Assembly: GCA_010692425.1 (NCBI GenBank)
Contig: JAAHHJ010000011.1
Span: 44,063 to 108,062 of the forward strand
Length of the DNA: 64,000 nucleotides
DNA from: Symploca sp. SIO3C6
GTDB lineage: Bacteria > Cyanobacteriota > Cyanobacteriia > Cyanobacteriales > Coleofasciculaceae
Direction: 5' to 3'
Shown piece after piece: positions 54,485-63,700 of the stretch (positions within the stretch are counted from its first letter, which is position 1; every line of letters begins with the position of its first letter). Below the pieces are notes generated by a model that worked only from the letters and a program-made list of their open reading frames with translations, did no database searches and was not told the DNA's origin. The position numbers and the translations under genes were made by a program.

Positions 54485-55105
54485 ATGACACAAGTTTCAT
54501 TGTCTGCTCTCGTGGCTGGAGCGCTCTCAGGTAAGCTGGTAAGCTTTCCTACAGATACAGTACCAGCTTTAGCTGCACGACCAGATTGCTCCGAGTTAGT
54601 GTTTGCTGCCAAGCGACGCCCTCCAGAAAAACCCTTAATTTTGATGGCAGCATCCCCGCAGTCTTTGTGGTCATTTGTCAAGGGTAGTGCTGCCGAGTTG
54701 GAGATTTGGCAGCAAGTTGCTCAGCAGTATTGGCCTGGAGCCTTAACTTTAGTTTTACCTGCCTCAGCTCAAGTGCCGGAGGCAATGAACCCAACTGATC
54801 CGACGACGATTGGTCTGCGGATACCTGATTTGAGCATTGCGATCGCGATTCTATCTCAGACTGGGCCTTTGGCAACCACCAGTGCCAACTTTTCAGGAGA
54901 ACCACCTTCACAAACTATGGCAGAAGTTGAGGCACTATTTCCTCATGCTCTGACTCTCGAAACCAAAGAATTAGAAACTCTTAAACTAGTTAAGGCCGGT
55001 GTTCCTTCTACAGTTGCCAAATGGAAGGGTAGCAACTGGGAAGTTTTGCGTCAAGGAGGAGTGCGCTTAGCAATAAGTGCGCCTAGCAAAAATATTCAAG
55101 ATTAA
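54485..55105 (+). CDS. Sua5/YciO/YrdC family protein
   Basis: 206 residues of the YrdC fold, whose members include L-threonylcarbamoyladenylate synthase (TsaC/Sua5) acting in t6A tRNA modification. Motifs: GKLVSFPTDTVPALAA, KRRPPEKPLILMAAS, WPGALTLVLPAS, TIGLRIPD and TTSANFSGEPP. The TDTVYGL motif is changed to TDTVPALA. It starts 19 bp after mrpB and could be co-transcribed. Confidence 0.85.
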   Translation: MTQVSLSALVAGALSGKLVSFPTDTVPALAARPDCSELVFAAKRRPPEKPLILMAASPQSLWSFVKGSAAELEIWQQVAQQYWPGALTLVLPASAQVPEAMNPTDPTTIGLRIPDLSIAIAILSQTGPLATTSANFSGEPPSQTMAEVEALFPHALTLETKELETLKLVKAGVPSTVAKWKGSNWEVLRQGGVRLAISAPSKNIQD

Positions 55106-55180
55106 CAGAAAAGGTTTGAGGTTCCAGGACTTTGGGGCAGAAGGTTTTTGAGGCTAAACTGTAGAACTAACTTAATTAAG

Positions 55181-55257
55181 TAATAAGTAATAAGTAATAA
55201 GTAATAAGTAATAAGTAATAAGTAATAAGTGATAAGTGATAAGTGATAAGTGATAAG
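55181..55257 (+). repeat. Heptamer array TAATAAG / TGATAAG
   Basis: Seven copies of TAATAAG (55181-55229) then four copies of TGATAAG (55230-55257), 11 in all. The period of 7 puts a stop codon in each reading frame. It ends 13 bp before the SDR gene's ATG, so it lies within the 5' leader. Copy number probably varies. Confidence 0.95.
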
Positions 55258-55270
55258 TAAATAGAGAATC

Positions 55271-56173
55271 ATGAATCTGATTCAGGAACTCCAAAAACTT
55301 CTAGCCAGACAGTGGCAACAAATGACTACAGTTGTTAGCACCTTGCCTCGCCAATCAGGAGTAAGTGGTATCTATCCTAAGCAGGGATTTGAGATGAAAC
55401 TGTCTAGACGCTTTGAAGGCAGAGTGGCACTGATTACAGGGGGAGGCAGTGGATTAGGTAGAGCCACCGCTATTAGATTAGCACGAGAAGGTGCTGCCGT
55501 TGGTGTTGCCAGTCGCAATCTTGAAAAGACTAAAAAAGTTTGCCAAGAGATTGAGTCTCTTGGTAGCAAGGCAATCGCAATTCAATGTAATGTGAAACAT
55601 GAATCTGAGTGTGAGCTGATGGTCGAGCAAATTATTAGTAAGTTTGGTCGGCTTGATATATTGGTCACTAGTGCCGGTATTCATGGTGGTGGCAAAACTG
55701 TCGTCGAGACACCAGTGGAAATCTGGAATAGAGTTATTGACATTGACCTTAAAGGTGCATACTTAAGCTCAAAGTTTGCCATCCCACCAATGCGCCAAGT
55801 TGGTAGTGGTTCGATTGTCCACATATCTTCTATTGGAGGACTTAGAGGCTCCTCTGGGGGAATGGCATTCCAGTCAGCCAAGGGTGGACTAATTAATCTA
55901 ACAAGACATATGGCAGTTGCTCATGCAGCTGAAAATATCCGTGTCAACTGTCTCTGCCCTGGTGTGATTATGACACCACTAACAGAAAAATTTCTCAAAA
56001 ATCCAACAACTTATAGTAAGGTATGCCGATGGCATCCAATGAATCGGATTGGTGAACCAGAAGAAGTTGCAGCAACAGTAGCATTTCTTGCTTCGGAGGA
56101 AGCCTCCTTTATCACAGGAGCGATTATACCAGTAGACGGAGGCTATCTGGCTGCGGGTAGGGAAAGATCGTGA
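55271..56173 (+). CDS. SDR family protein with altered active site
   Basis: 300 residues of short-chain dehydrogenase/reductase fold. NAD(P) motif TGGGSGLG is at 56-63, the Asn-region LVTSAGI at 131-137 and the catalytic Ser area HISSIGG near 186. The YxxxK motif reads F200-Q-S-A-K204, so the catalytic Tyr is Phe. The C-terminal NRIGEPEEVAATVAFLASEEASFITGAIIPVDGGY is typical. About 45 extra N-terminal residues precede the domain; ATG at 55394 (MKLSRRF) is an alternative start. Its leader and downstream flank carry heptamer repeats in opposite orientation. Confidence 0.85.
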   Translation: MNLIQELQKLLARQWQQMTTVVSTLPRQSGVSGIYPKQGFEMKLSRRFEGRVALITGGGSGLGRATAIRLAREGAAVGVASRNLEKTKKVCQEIESLGSKAIAIQCNVKHESECELMVEQIISKFGRLDILVTSAGIHGGGKTVVETPVEIWNRVIDIDLKGAYLSSKFAIPPMRQVGSGSIVHISSIGGLRGSSGGMAFQSAKGGLINLTRHMAVAHAAENIRVNCLCPGVIMTPLTEKFLKNPTTYSKVCRWHPMNRIGEPEEVAATVAFLASEEASFITGAIIPVDGGYLAAGRERS

Positions 56174-56317
56174 AGGGAGAGGGGGAGATAGGGGGAGGGG
56201 GAGATGGGGAGAAATTATTGTTCTAGGCTGGCTTTATGTAGTTCCTTTGTCCAAGAACGAAGAGGCTTTGTACTTTATCAACCGTTAAAAATGCTATAAG
56301 TAATAAGTATTATTGTG

Positions 56318-56359
56318 ATTACTTATTACTTATTACTTATTACTTATTACTTATTACTT
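56318..56359 (+). repeat. Heptamer array ATTACTT (inverted copy)
   Basis: Six copies of ATTACTT, the reverse complement of the AAGTAAT phase of the array at 55181. The TAA stop of the following minus-strand gene (56358-56360) lies at its edge. Additional partial copies (TAAGTAATAAGTAT) lie at 56296-56310. Confidence 0.93.
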
Positions 56360-57563
56360 AATAACCATAACTCCACCTAGCTTTATAACCACGACAATCA
56401 ACATGGGTAAAAACACTAGCACTAGCAATACCACCTCTACTTCCCCACCAAGGTTCTAAACGCCGATGTACCTCTTTTGGTGGAATTCCTTGAATAACAA
56501 AATCCACGGCATCACCTTGAATATGGCGGCTGTTTCTCGCTCCACCCACTTGCCGATTAATATGAGGAGGTCGATAGAAACTGGTGATAGTGATTGGCTT
56601 AACACCAAAGAGTTCACGAATTTCCTCTAATCCTTCAGTTATTTTTTTAATATTATCAACTACTTTTTGATTTTCTGGTAGCCTAGTACCTCCTTTAGTA
56701 GCTTCTGCCCAAGTGAAATGACAATTTTCTCCAAGTATAGGATCAAATAGACAAACATCTGATTCTCCAGGGATATCTATCAATTTTCCCCGGTTTCTCT
56801 TTGAGGGTTCTGGTAAAATTTCAGGTTCATCCTGAGGTTTGTTATCTGATTGGCAACCTCTAATTTCTACATGTTGCGAGTAACAAAACCAGACTTTTTT
56901 CTCTCCTAAGGAATCATCCGCCAGCACTACGCGTACATGAGCACCATCTTCATAAGGATCATCTTCGACTATGGAAAATACTTGTCCTTGATTGACAGTG
57001 ATTTTTTCTGACTCTTGTAGCTTATAGCTCTGGATGGGAGAATTTTTAAAAGTTGTGGTAGTTAGTACTACTAGTTTAACTTCCCCTGGCTTATGTTCTC
57101 TAGCATCAGCATCTGTTTGAGTTAACCCGGCATGATACATATAGAAAGCGATCGCACCCAAGCCGGGTACTGTGGTTTCAATCTTGAGGTGATTTGTTCC
57201 TGCCCAGACTAAGCTAGAAATATCATTGACGATACCCCTAAATCCGTTCCAGGCATCGAAAGCAAAGAGTAATGTCGGAATATCAGGTTCATCTGGCATA
57301 TTTTCAAACTGGAGCATTTTCAGCTTGCCAAGCATCTCTAGGATGAAAGAGTCTATTAGGGTAAAATTCTGTCTAGAATGGATGCATCCAACCCACCACC
57401 AGGGAACAGGAAATTCGGTTCCTACCTTCTCATAGTAAGGTCTTAGCTCTATTATCTGAGAGGCGATTTCCTCAATTTTATCTATTAAGTCAGCCCTCAC
57501 TTGGCACGCTGCCCAGAGCCTTTCGTAGTGTGGTTTAAGGCGAGTTAGAGTATATTGTGTCAT
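56358..57563 (-). CDS. Lysozyme-like / SH3-like / M15 peptidase protein
   Basis: 401 residues with three parts. Residues 1-145 resemble a phage-type lysozyme-family domain: VPWWWVGCIHSRQNFTL (53-69) and AFDAWNGFRG..WAGTNH (101-125), but the expected Glu after IH is not seen (S63-R64-Q65). Residues about 160-250 look SH3-like. Residues about 300-401 are a peptidase M15-type domain with SRHIQGDAVDF and THVDCR, the zinc-site motifs, so it may cut peptidoglycan peptides. There is no signal peptide. It lies downstream of two large genes on the same strand, after a terminator. Confidence 0.78.
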   Translation of the reverse strand: MTQYTLTRLKPHYERLWAACQVRADLIDKIEEIASQIIELRPYYEKVGTEFPVPWWWVGCIHSRQNFTLIDSFILEMLGKLKMLQFENMPDEPDIPTLLFAFDAWNGFRGIVNDISSLVWAGTNHLKIETTVPGLGAIAFYMYHAGLTQTDADAREHKPGEVKLVVLTTTTFKNSPIQSYKLQESEKITVNQGQVFSIVEDDPYEDGAHVRVVLADDSLGEKKVWFCYSQHVEIRGCQSDNKPQDEPEILPEPSKRNRGKLIDIPGESDVCLFDPILGENCHFTWAEATKGGTRLPENQKVVDNIKKITEGLEEIRELFGVKPITITSFYRPPHINRQVGGARNSRHIQGDAVDFVIQGIPPKEVHRRLEPWWGSRGGIASASVFTHVDCRGYKARWSYGY

Positions 57564-57933
57564 CTTGGCTTTACTTTACCATCCCCGCATTCCCAAGATT
57601 CTAGCTGATATCTAAAAAATACACCAAATGCACAAAGCAAACAAAATACACTAGACACTTAAGTTATTGTGCATCTGGCATTGCACTTTTGATCGTTTCT
57701 AGAAAAGCCCCAAACAGGGGGCTCTAGGGCAGGCTCCTCATAACCTTCAACTCAGGAGTTAGGAATTAGAAAGTTAATCAACATCATCCTCCGATCCACC
57801 CTTTTCTCCTATTATCTGCTAGTCCTTCTATTATCCGCTGACTGAGAAGAAACTTTACCAAGACTTAGTATTTTAGTATATCGCATTGAAGAAATATAAG
57901 CATTGGCAACCCCGAGCCTGAGTGCTGAAAGCC
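57564..57933. other. Spacer with a minus-strand terminator
   Basis: 370 bp between the 829-residue gene and the M15 peptidase gene. Contains a terminator (57701-57723). No gene is seen. Confidence 0.5.
57701..57723 (-). terminator. Terminator of the 829-residue gene
   Basis: On the minus strand: AGCCCC-CTGTTT-GGGGCT followed by TTTTCT. A perfect 6-bp stem with T-tract, downstream of the 829-residue gene and upstream of the M15 gene, so the two are separate transcripts. Confidence 0.65.
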
Positions 57934-60423
57934 TTATTTTTTTGCTGACTTGCGAGGTCGTGTTTTAATTGTATTGAACTTAGGCAGAAACTTCACAGCC
58001 GCGTTAACCGTATCAGCAAAGCTGGTTCTTGGTTGACGTAGTTTCATCAAATCATTCTTGATCGATACAGACTTTGTCGGTAACTCATCATTGATTTGAG
58101 TTAGAGGTTTGGACACATCCGGTTGATTGCCATTGTTGGTAAATTTAAGCTTCACGGCAGCATCCAATTTTTCAGCAATTTTCTTCAAGCCATCTACAGT
58201 GGTATCGTCATATTCTCCTGGTTTAAATTTAATCACTGTACTGGTGGAATCATCATTATCTGTACTGTTAACTTTTTGGATAGTTAGATCAGCAAAACTA
58301 GTTTGGAAGTGATGTTCCATAAAAGCTCTTACTGGTGCTGGAATATTGCTGGGAGGTACAATTTGATCGTCACCTACCCTCTTCCATACTTTTAATTCTT
58401 CATTGAAATTGAGCCTGTCTTCTGTTCGCCCCTGATTCGTGAGCCAATCTGGGAAATCCTTTGAACTTTGAGGAGATAGAGTCCAAGTCAAACCGTCCCA
58501 ATCAGCAATTTTAAAATCTTCGCCATTAGGTCCTTTAGCACGAATCATTGCTCCTGTTGACAGTTGAGCTCTGGATGTGGAATAAGTTGTTCGCAACATG
58601 CCTGCATAGGATTTTTTACCATCGGTTTGGGTCCCATATTTAGGTAGATCGTCACCAGTATTGGGAGTCAGTTCATGATAAACTCCATCAGCGATAAGTT
58701 CTTGTGCCATTTTTTTGAGTTCATCGTTTTCGTCTCTGGTAGTATCATCAACGATATCCTGTAGCTTCTTTTTGACTTCAGGATCGAGAGGTATTTTTGT
58801 ATTCTTTTTAAGATCGTCAGTTATTGGTGTGGTGACATAGTAAACAAAAGGCAGTGTTTTATCCTCTTCACCTTCTGAGATCAGATAAGGTTTAATCGTT
58901 TGTCCAGAACCATTTTGGTATTGGTAATCTAGTCCAAATTGCTCAATCGCCTCTTGAGCAGAGAATCTTTGGGAATACTGATTAAAATTGCTGAAGCCAT
59001 CCAGTGAAGGATCTCCAGATCTTTTGGTGAGCAGATTTTCAATTTCAGTTTTGGAGATTACCTTCGTGAATTTATCAGCAATTGAAGGTTGTTGTAAGCG
59101 AGTATAATTTTCATGAAGCAGACGAGTAATGATTTCTATATCACTGTCGTTATAATTTTCTGGCTGCTTTTCACTGAGACCGTTTTGAAAAGCTTGCACT
59201 AGCTTGTCAGCGTATTGTGTAAGTTCATTACTTGTAGCTTTACTTTGGCGTATCTTATCAAGAATATCCCAGGGAACTGAGTTAATATGACCGTACTTAT
59301 CGGCAATTTTTCGGGATAGCTCAATGCCTGCACTCGCAGATTGTTTGGCTTTATCTCTCCAGCGTTGAGCAATCTCGTTAAGCTTGCTAATTGTGATTGT
59401 GCCAGCAGTTTTATTTGTGCTGACGTAGTTGTCCATCTTGGCAAGCAGTAAAGGATTGGAGTCCTGTAATAGTTTATTTTGTTTATCGGAAAACTTGGGT
59501 ACATCTAAACTGGCTTGGGAAAAATCTAGATTTTCCCAACTATTACTGTCCAGCAGGACTTGCCGCCTGTCCTCTTCATTATCTCCTGCCCCTCTTGCCC
59601 TTTGCAGAGCGTCATCTGTGAGATGATGAATGGTTATGTTAGTGACTTTAGGGTCATCTGTGAATCCCTCCATTCGCTGACGCAGTTCGGGTAATTCTAC
59701 GTTCCAAAAAACTGTATATGCACCAATATTTTTGGGAAGAAAGACGTGAACTTCACCCTCAGCATTGGCAGCAAATTCCTTAGACGCACTAGTCCAGACG
59801 TTATATTGATGGTCCCATATATAACCAATTTTTTCATCAGATTCAGTAGTAATCTTGAGTTGATCCCAAAGTTTACCAAGTTTTGTTTGATTTAGAGTTT
59901 GAGCATTTTCATCCGTAACTCCAGCACTTTTAATAATTTCTTGGCTATCAGCAGAAAATCGACCAATCTTAGCATCACTCCATAATAGAGTTGAACCCAG
60001 AGCCTGGACTGGAGCAAACTCTTTAAAAAAACCAGATACTTCGTGGTGAAAGGCATCAACTAAGTTTTGTCTGCCTTTTTCTCCTTCTGCCCCACCTTCA
60101 TAGAAATGACCATACCCCGGTCCTATGCCTTCAACTCGATTGTTGTATAGAGCTGTCACGAAGGTACGGAAATATTCATCTGCTTTTTGCTGATTAATTT
60201 GGAACGGATCCCTCGTGACTTTGTCGATGAAGTCTCCCTTGTACTTTTTCTCCATCGCACTCATAAAAGAATCAAGAGTTATTTGCCCATCAACATTAGA
60301 TTCAGTTGTTCTGGAGAATAAAAGATCCCATGCCTTAGCGGGAATAGTCTGTATCAAATTCGCCAATTGGTAAAGATAAGAAAGAGCGGTTTGAGTTAAG
60401 GATTGATTGGTTTCAGTGGGCAT
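57934..60423 (-). CDS. Unrecognised 829-residue protein, toxin-like
   Basis: A large soluble protein with ATG start, no signal peptide and no membrane helix. I do not recognise it as a whole. Residues about 145-290 (IGRFSADSQEII.., IWDHQYNVWTSASKEFA, GEVHVFLPKNIGAYTVFWNVELPELRQ) resemble a segment seen in polymorphic-toxin-like proteins of actinobacteria, an impression only. Later regions are Lys/Asp-rich with many long helices and low-complexity tracts. The last residues (KTRPRKSAKK) are basic. It lies 300 bp after the LamG gene on the same strand and may be its partner. Confidence 0.6.
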   Translation of the reverse strand: MPTETNQSLTQTALSYLYQLANLIQTIPAKAWDLLFSRTTESNVDGQITLDSFMSAMEKKYKGDFIDKVTRDPFQINQQKADEYFRTFVTALYNNRVEGIGPGYGHFYEGGAEGEKGRQNLVDAFHHEVSGFFKEFAPVQALGSTLLWSDAKIGRFSADSQEIIKSAGVTDENAQTLNQTKLGKLWDQLKITTESDEKIGYIWDHQYNVWTSASKEFAANAEGEVHVFLPKNIGAYTVFWNVELPELRQRMEGFTDDPKVTNITIHHLTDDALQRARGAGDNEEDRRQVLLDSNSWENLDFSQASLDVPKFSDKQNKLLQDSNPLLLAKMDNYVSTNKTAGTITISKLNEIAQRWRDKAKQSASAGIELSRKIADKYGHINSVPWDILDKIRQSKATSNELTQYADKLVQAFQNGLSEKQPENYNDSDIEIITRLLHENYTRLQQPSIADKFTKVISKTEIENLLTKRSGDPSLDGFSNFNQYSQRFSAQEAIEQFGLDYQYQNGSGQTIKPYLISEGEEDKTLPFVYYVTTPITDDLKKNTKIPLDPEVKKKLQDIVDDTTRDENDELKKMAQELIADGVYHELTPNTGDDLPKYGTQTDGKKSYAGMLRTTYSTSRAQLSTGAMIRAKGPNGEDFKIADWDGLTWTLSPQSSKDFPDWLTNQGRTEDRLNFNEELKVWKRVGDDQIVPPSNIPAPVRAFMEHHFQTSFADLTIQKVNSTDNDDSTSTVIKFKPGEYDDTTVDGLKKIAEKLDAAVKLKFTNNGNQPDVSKPLTQINDELPTKSVSIKNDLMKLRQPRTSFADTVNAAVKFLPKFNTIKTRPRKSAKK

Positions 60424-60721
60424 GATAATTTTTTCCTAAATATTATGTATTGGTGGAGAGATAACTTTTCTTCACTTGGGCTTGAGAGCGTCGATTTCTT
60501 TGCCCGTCGTAGGTTAGATTGAGCAGGTATAGCGCTACGCGCAAGGCTCCAGGGCAGAAGGCTCCAGGGCAGAAGGGGTGAATTTGACAAAGTTCTAGCG
60601 ATTCAGCTTGTCCTAACCTTAATACGTACTGCTATATAATTTTTTTGCCAGTGACAGCTTTGGCTATATCCCGAAGCCAAAGCCATCTTAGATTTCGTGC
60701 CTTAACCCAATTTACAGAGGA
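60424..60721. other. Spacer with 15-bp direct repeat
   Basis: Just under 300 bp. Two exact copies of AAGGCTCCAGGGCAG occur at 60543-60572. A further CTCCAGGGC-type piece lies near 57720-57735. No gene is seen. Confidence 0.6.
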
Positions 60722-63700
60722 TTAGACATCCTCAGCCAAACCGTAGTATTGTGCCATGTATTGGATGATTTCCTGTGAGTGAGGTTGCAATTCTGGTAGG
60801 TATTCCTCCAAAGCCTCCCGCACAGCATCGGCAAACTCAACAAAATTGTCTGTCTTGTCTTTAACAAAAGGCTCCAGCGTCTTAATCAGCTGCCAGTTGC
60901 TTTCAATATTGAGTGCCCGTGCATCTTTGGCTAACTGGGAAGCAGCATCATCGTTAAAGTCTTGTAGCAAGCGGCTGACAAAAGTAACTCGATGCATAAT
61001 GCGCCAGCAGGCTGGTTTTTTATCACTTTGCATCGCTCCCTGTAGGGCTTTGGCGTTGGGATCATTGCTTTGTGCCAGCCAGATTGGATCTACAACTTTG
61101 TTGTAAAAGTCTTCAAAATTGTTGGCGCTAGGCTCGAGATAAAAGGTCATAAAGCGATAGGCATCCACTTTACCGGGAACTTTGATCGGATTGCCTTGGG
61201 TGTCGTACTGTAGTAAGTAATCCACATTGGGAGTACCCCAAGCCTGTTGCTCTAAGGGTATTTCATACTTATAGAGGTCACTTTGAGGATTGACTTGAAC
61301 TTCCAAGTGGAAGGATTGGGAAGCTTGGGCGCTCTTAGACTGAGTCATGTTCATATGACCACCCAAACTGCCATTTAAATCGAGTCCAAAGGAACCGCCG
61401 GCAGAGACATTCAGAGAAAGTCCCCCACCAAAGGAAGTTTTAAAGGAATAGGAACCACTGCTAGACTCTTGCCGGACATCGGTGGTATCGTTGGTTTCGG
61501 CATAAAAGCCACCGTCTGCCGTCCAGACATAGGTATTGACAATATTACGCTTGGAAAATTTCTCCGGTAGGCTTTGGTCCCGACTGAGGGCATCAGCCAG
61601 ACTGCTAAAGGTGGTGGCAGCACCTAAACCAATGCCGGCAGCGGGAATGGCAGCGCTGGCACTGGCTAAAAGTCCGGCATTAGTACCCATGACGTTCCTA
61701 AGTATACCCTTGGATAGGGGTGAGGCATCATAGTTCTGATAGTAATTCTTTAATTCCTCCGTTTCCCGGTCAATCTGCCGTTTCAGAGCATAGGCTTCTA
61801 AGGGCTTGAAGTAGCTGTAGTGACCATACTGGGTAGCTTGGGGATAATCGGGGTCAGTTTGAACACTGCCGTCAGGCTTAAAGCCCACTTTACCGTCAAG
61901 GGTTCCCTGTTTACTATAGCGGGGGTTGATGGGGAAGGAAATAATATTCCAATCTTTGGGAATATCAGGGTTGGGCTGAAAGCGATAGGAAATTAGGGCG
62001 TTGTTATGGGCTAAACGCAAGGCAAACAAGTCTGCTGTTTCCGACTGCACTAGAGCAAATCCTTGGTTGTTGGGAACATAGCGCCTTCCGATACGCTCAT
62101 TGAGGAGATTATCTAGATCTTCCCAGTAACCCCGCAGGGATGCCCGCATGTTTTTGGTAACATTGCGTCCAGTGCTAGTGCTTTTTTCATCAGTCCAAGC
62201 GCCGGAAGATTCAAATTGTCCCTTACCAGAAACATTAAATTTGACCTCGGCTTTGAAAGAGATACCGAAACCAAGGGGGGCAAGCAGTGTGCGCAAATCA
62301 AGCTCGGCACCGGCAGAAACAGCTGTCTCAAAGGAAGAGCTAAAGCCATTTTCTTTGACACTGGAGAAATTGTAGGTGAGTTGGTCAGCTTCAATGAGGT
62401 CTAGTGTACTGGCATACCTGTAGCTTTCTGTATCCGCTGCGGTGACAGGACCAGTAGTCATGTTTTCGCTGGGTATTGGGGGTGCGCCTTCGATGTAACC
62501 AATAACTTGGGGATCGAACTGTACCTGGCTTACCCATTCACTAATTAGATTACCGACTTTGTAACCAGTTATCAATTGCCATTTGCCATCTTTAATGTAG
62601 GTATAGCAACGTTTTAAGACTCCTGTGAGATTCTGCTGGCTGTCGTATTGTAGATCCCCGTATTCGCTGACAGCAGGACTACTATTAATCTTTTCATTAA
62701 ATACAGTTTGAATTCCTGTTAAAGCTGAACGTACTTGGGGGGTATCGTTGCTAATAGGGGCATTAGAAAAAACAGATGTGGGTTTATTGGCATCAGCCCC
62801 TACAGGAAGATGGTTTCCTAGCAAGCTGCTGTCTTTGACTTGATTATCCTTAATTTCATCAAAGGTGTAATTTGCCAGCAGGTCTTGCTTTTCTCCTTTG
62901 AGACGGGTAAAGATATTGTCGAGAATCTGCTCTTGGGTGCGTACTACTTTCCAGATGCGTACTTCTTCAAGAGTACCCCTGAAATGTTCTTGGTAACTGC
63001 TACCATTTTTGTGGGAACCAAGGGTGAATTGCTCATCTCCCCAGTTAACCAGTGAATCAGTAGATGGTACTGATTCTGTGGCTAGGGGAATGCCATTGCT
63101 ATAGAGGATTAACTCGGAAGCTTCTACATCTGGGTTTTTACACCAAGTAGCACCTTTGATTTGAGCATGGTTGCCACCCTTAAAATCATTAGCAAGGTTA
63201 CCTTCGTTTTCTTCCAACTGCCACCAGGCAACTAAACCCTCTTCCTGACCAGTAAGATTTTGGTGAATTTCACCCTTTTCTAAGGCTCGACTCCAAAGCT
63301 TTACTTCCGCAATTTTACCCTGAAAATAACTCTTACCTGTCCTGCCAATTTCCAGAGGTTGACTATTGCCTTCGGTATTAACAGCAGGTTCAATTATTCG
63401 ACTGCACACTAACAAACCATCAATATAGATTTTCAGTTCCAGCCACTGAACTGTTCCTTGACCACTGATAAATGTTGGTTGTTGTGGAGTAGTTAAAGTT
63501 TTTTGGTTTCTCAAGCCTTCTTTGAGTTGTTTACCCCGTTTTTTGGAGGCAACATAATCAGCTTTCATTGCCTTGTCGATATCACCACCTTTACTGTCAA
63601 TATTTTGTGGTGTGATCTCAGCTACACTTCCAGTTCCCCAGGTATCGGGATCTGCTCCACTGTCGGTGGTTTCAGTAATTTTTTTACGGGTAACAGAGAT

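Noticed and set aside
55181-55257. CRISPR array
   Set aside because: The period is 7 bp with no spacers; it is a microsatellite-like heptamer array.
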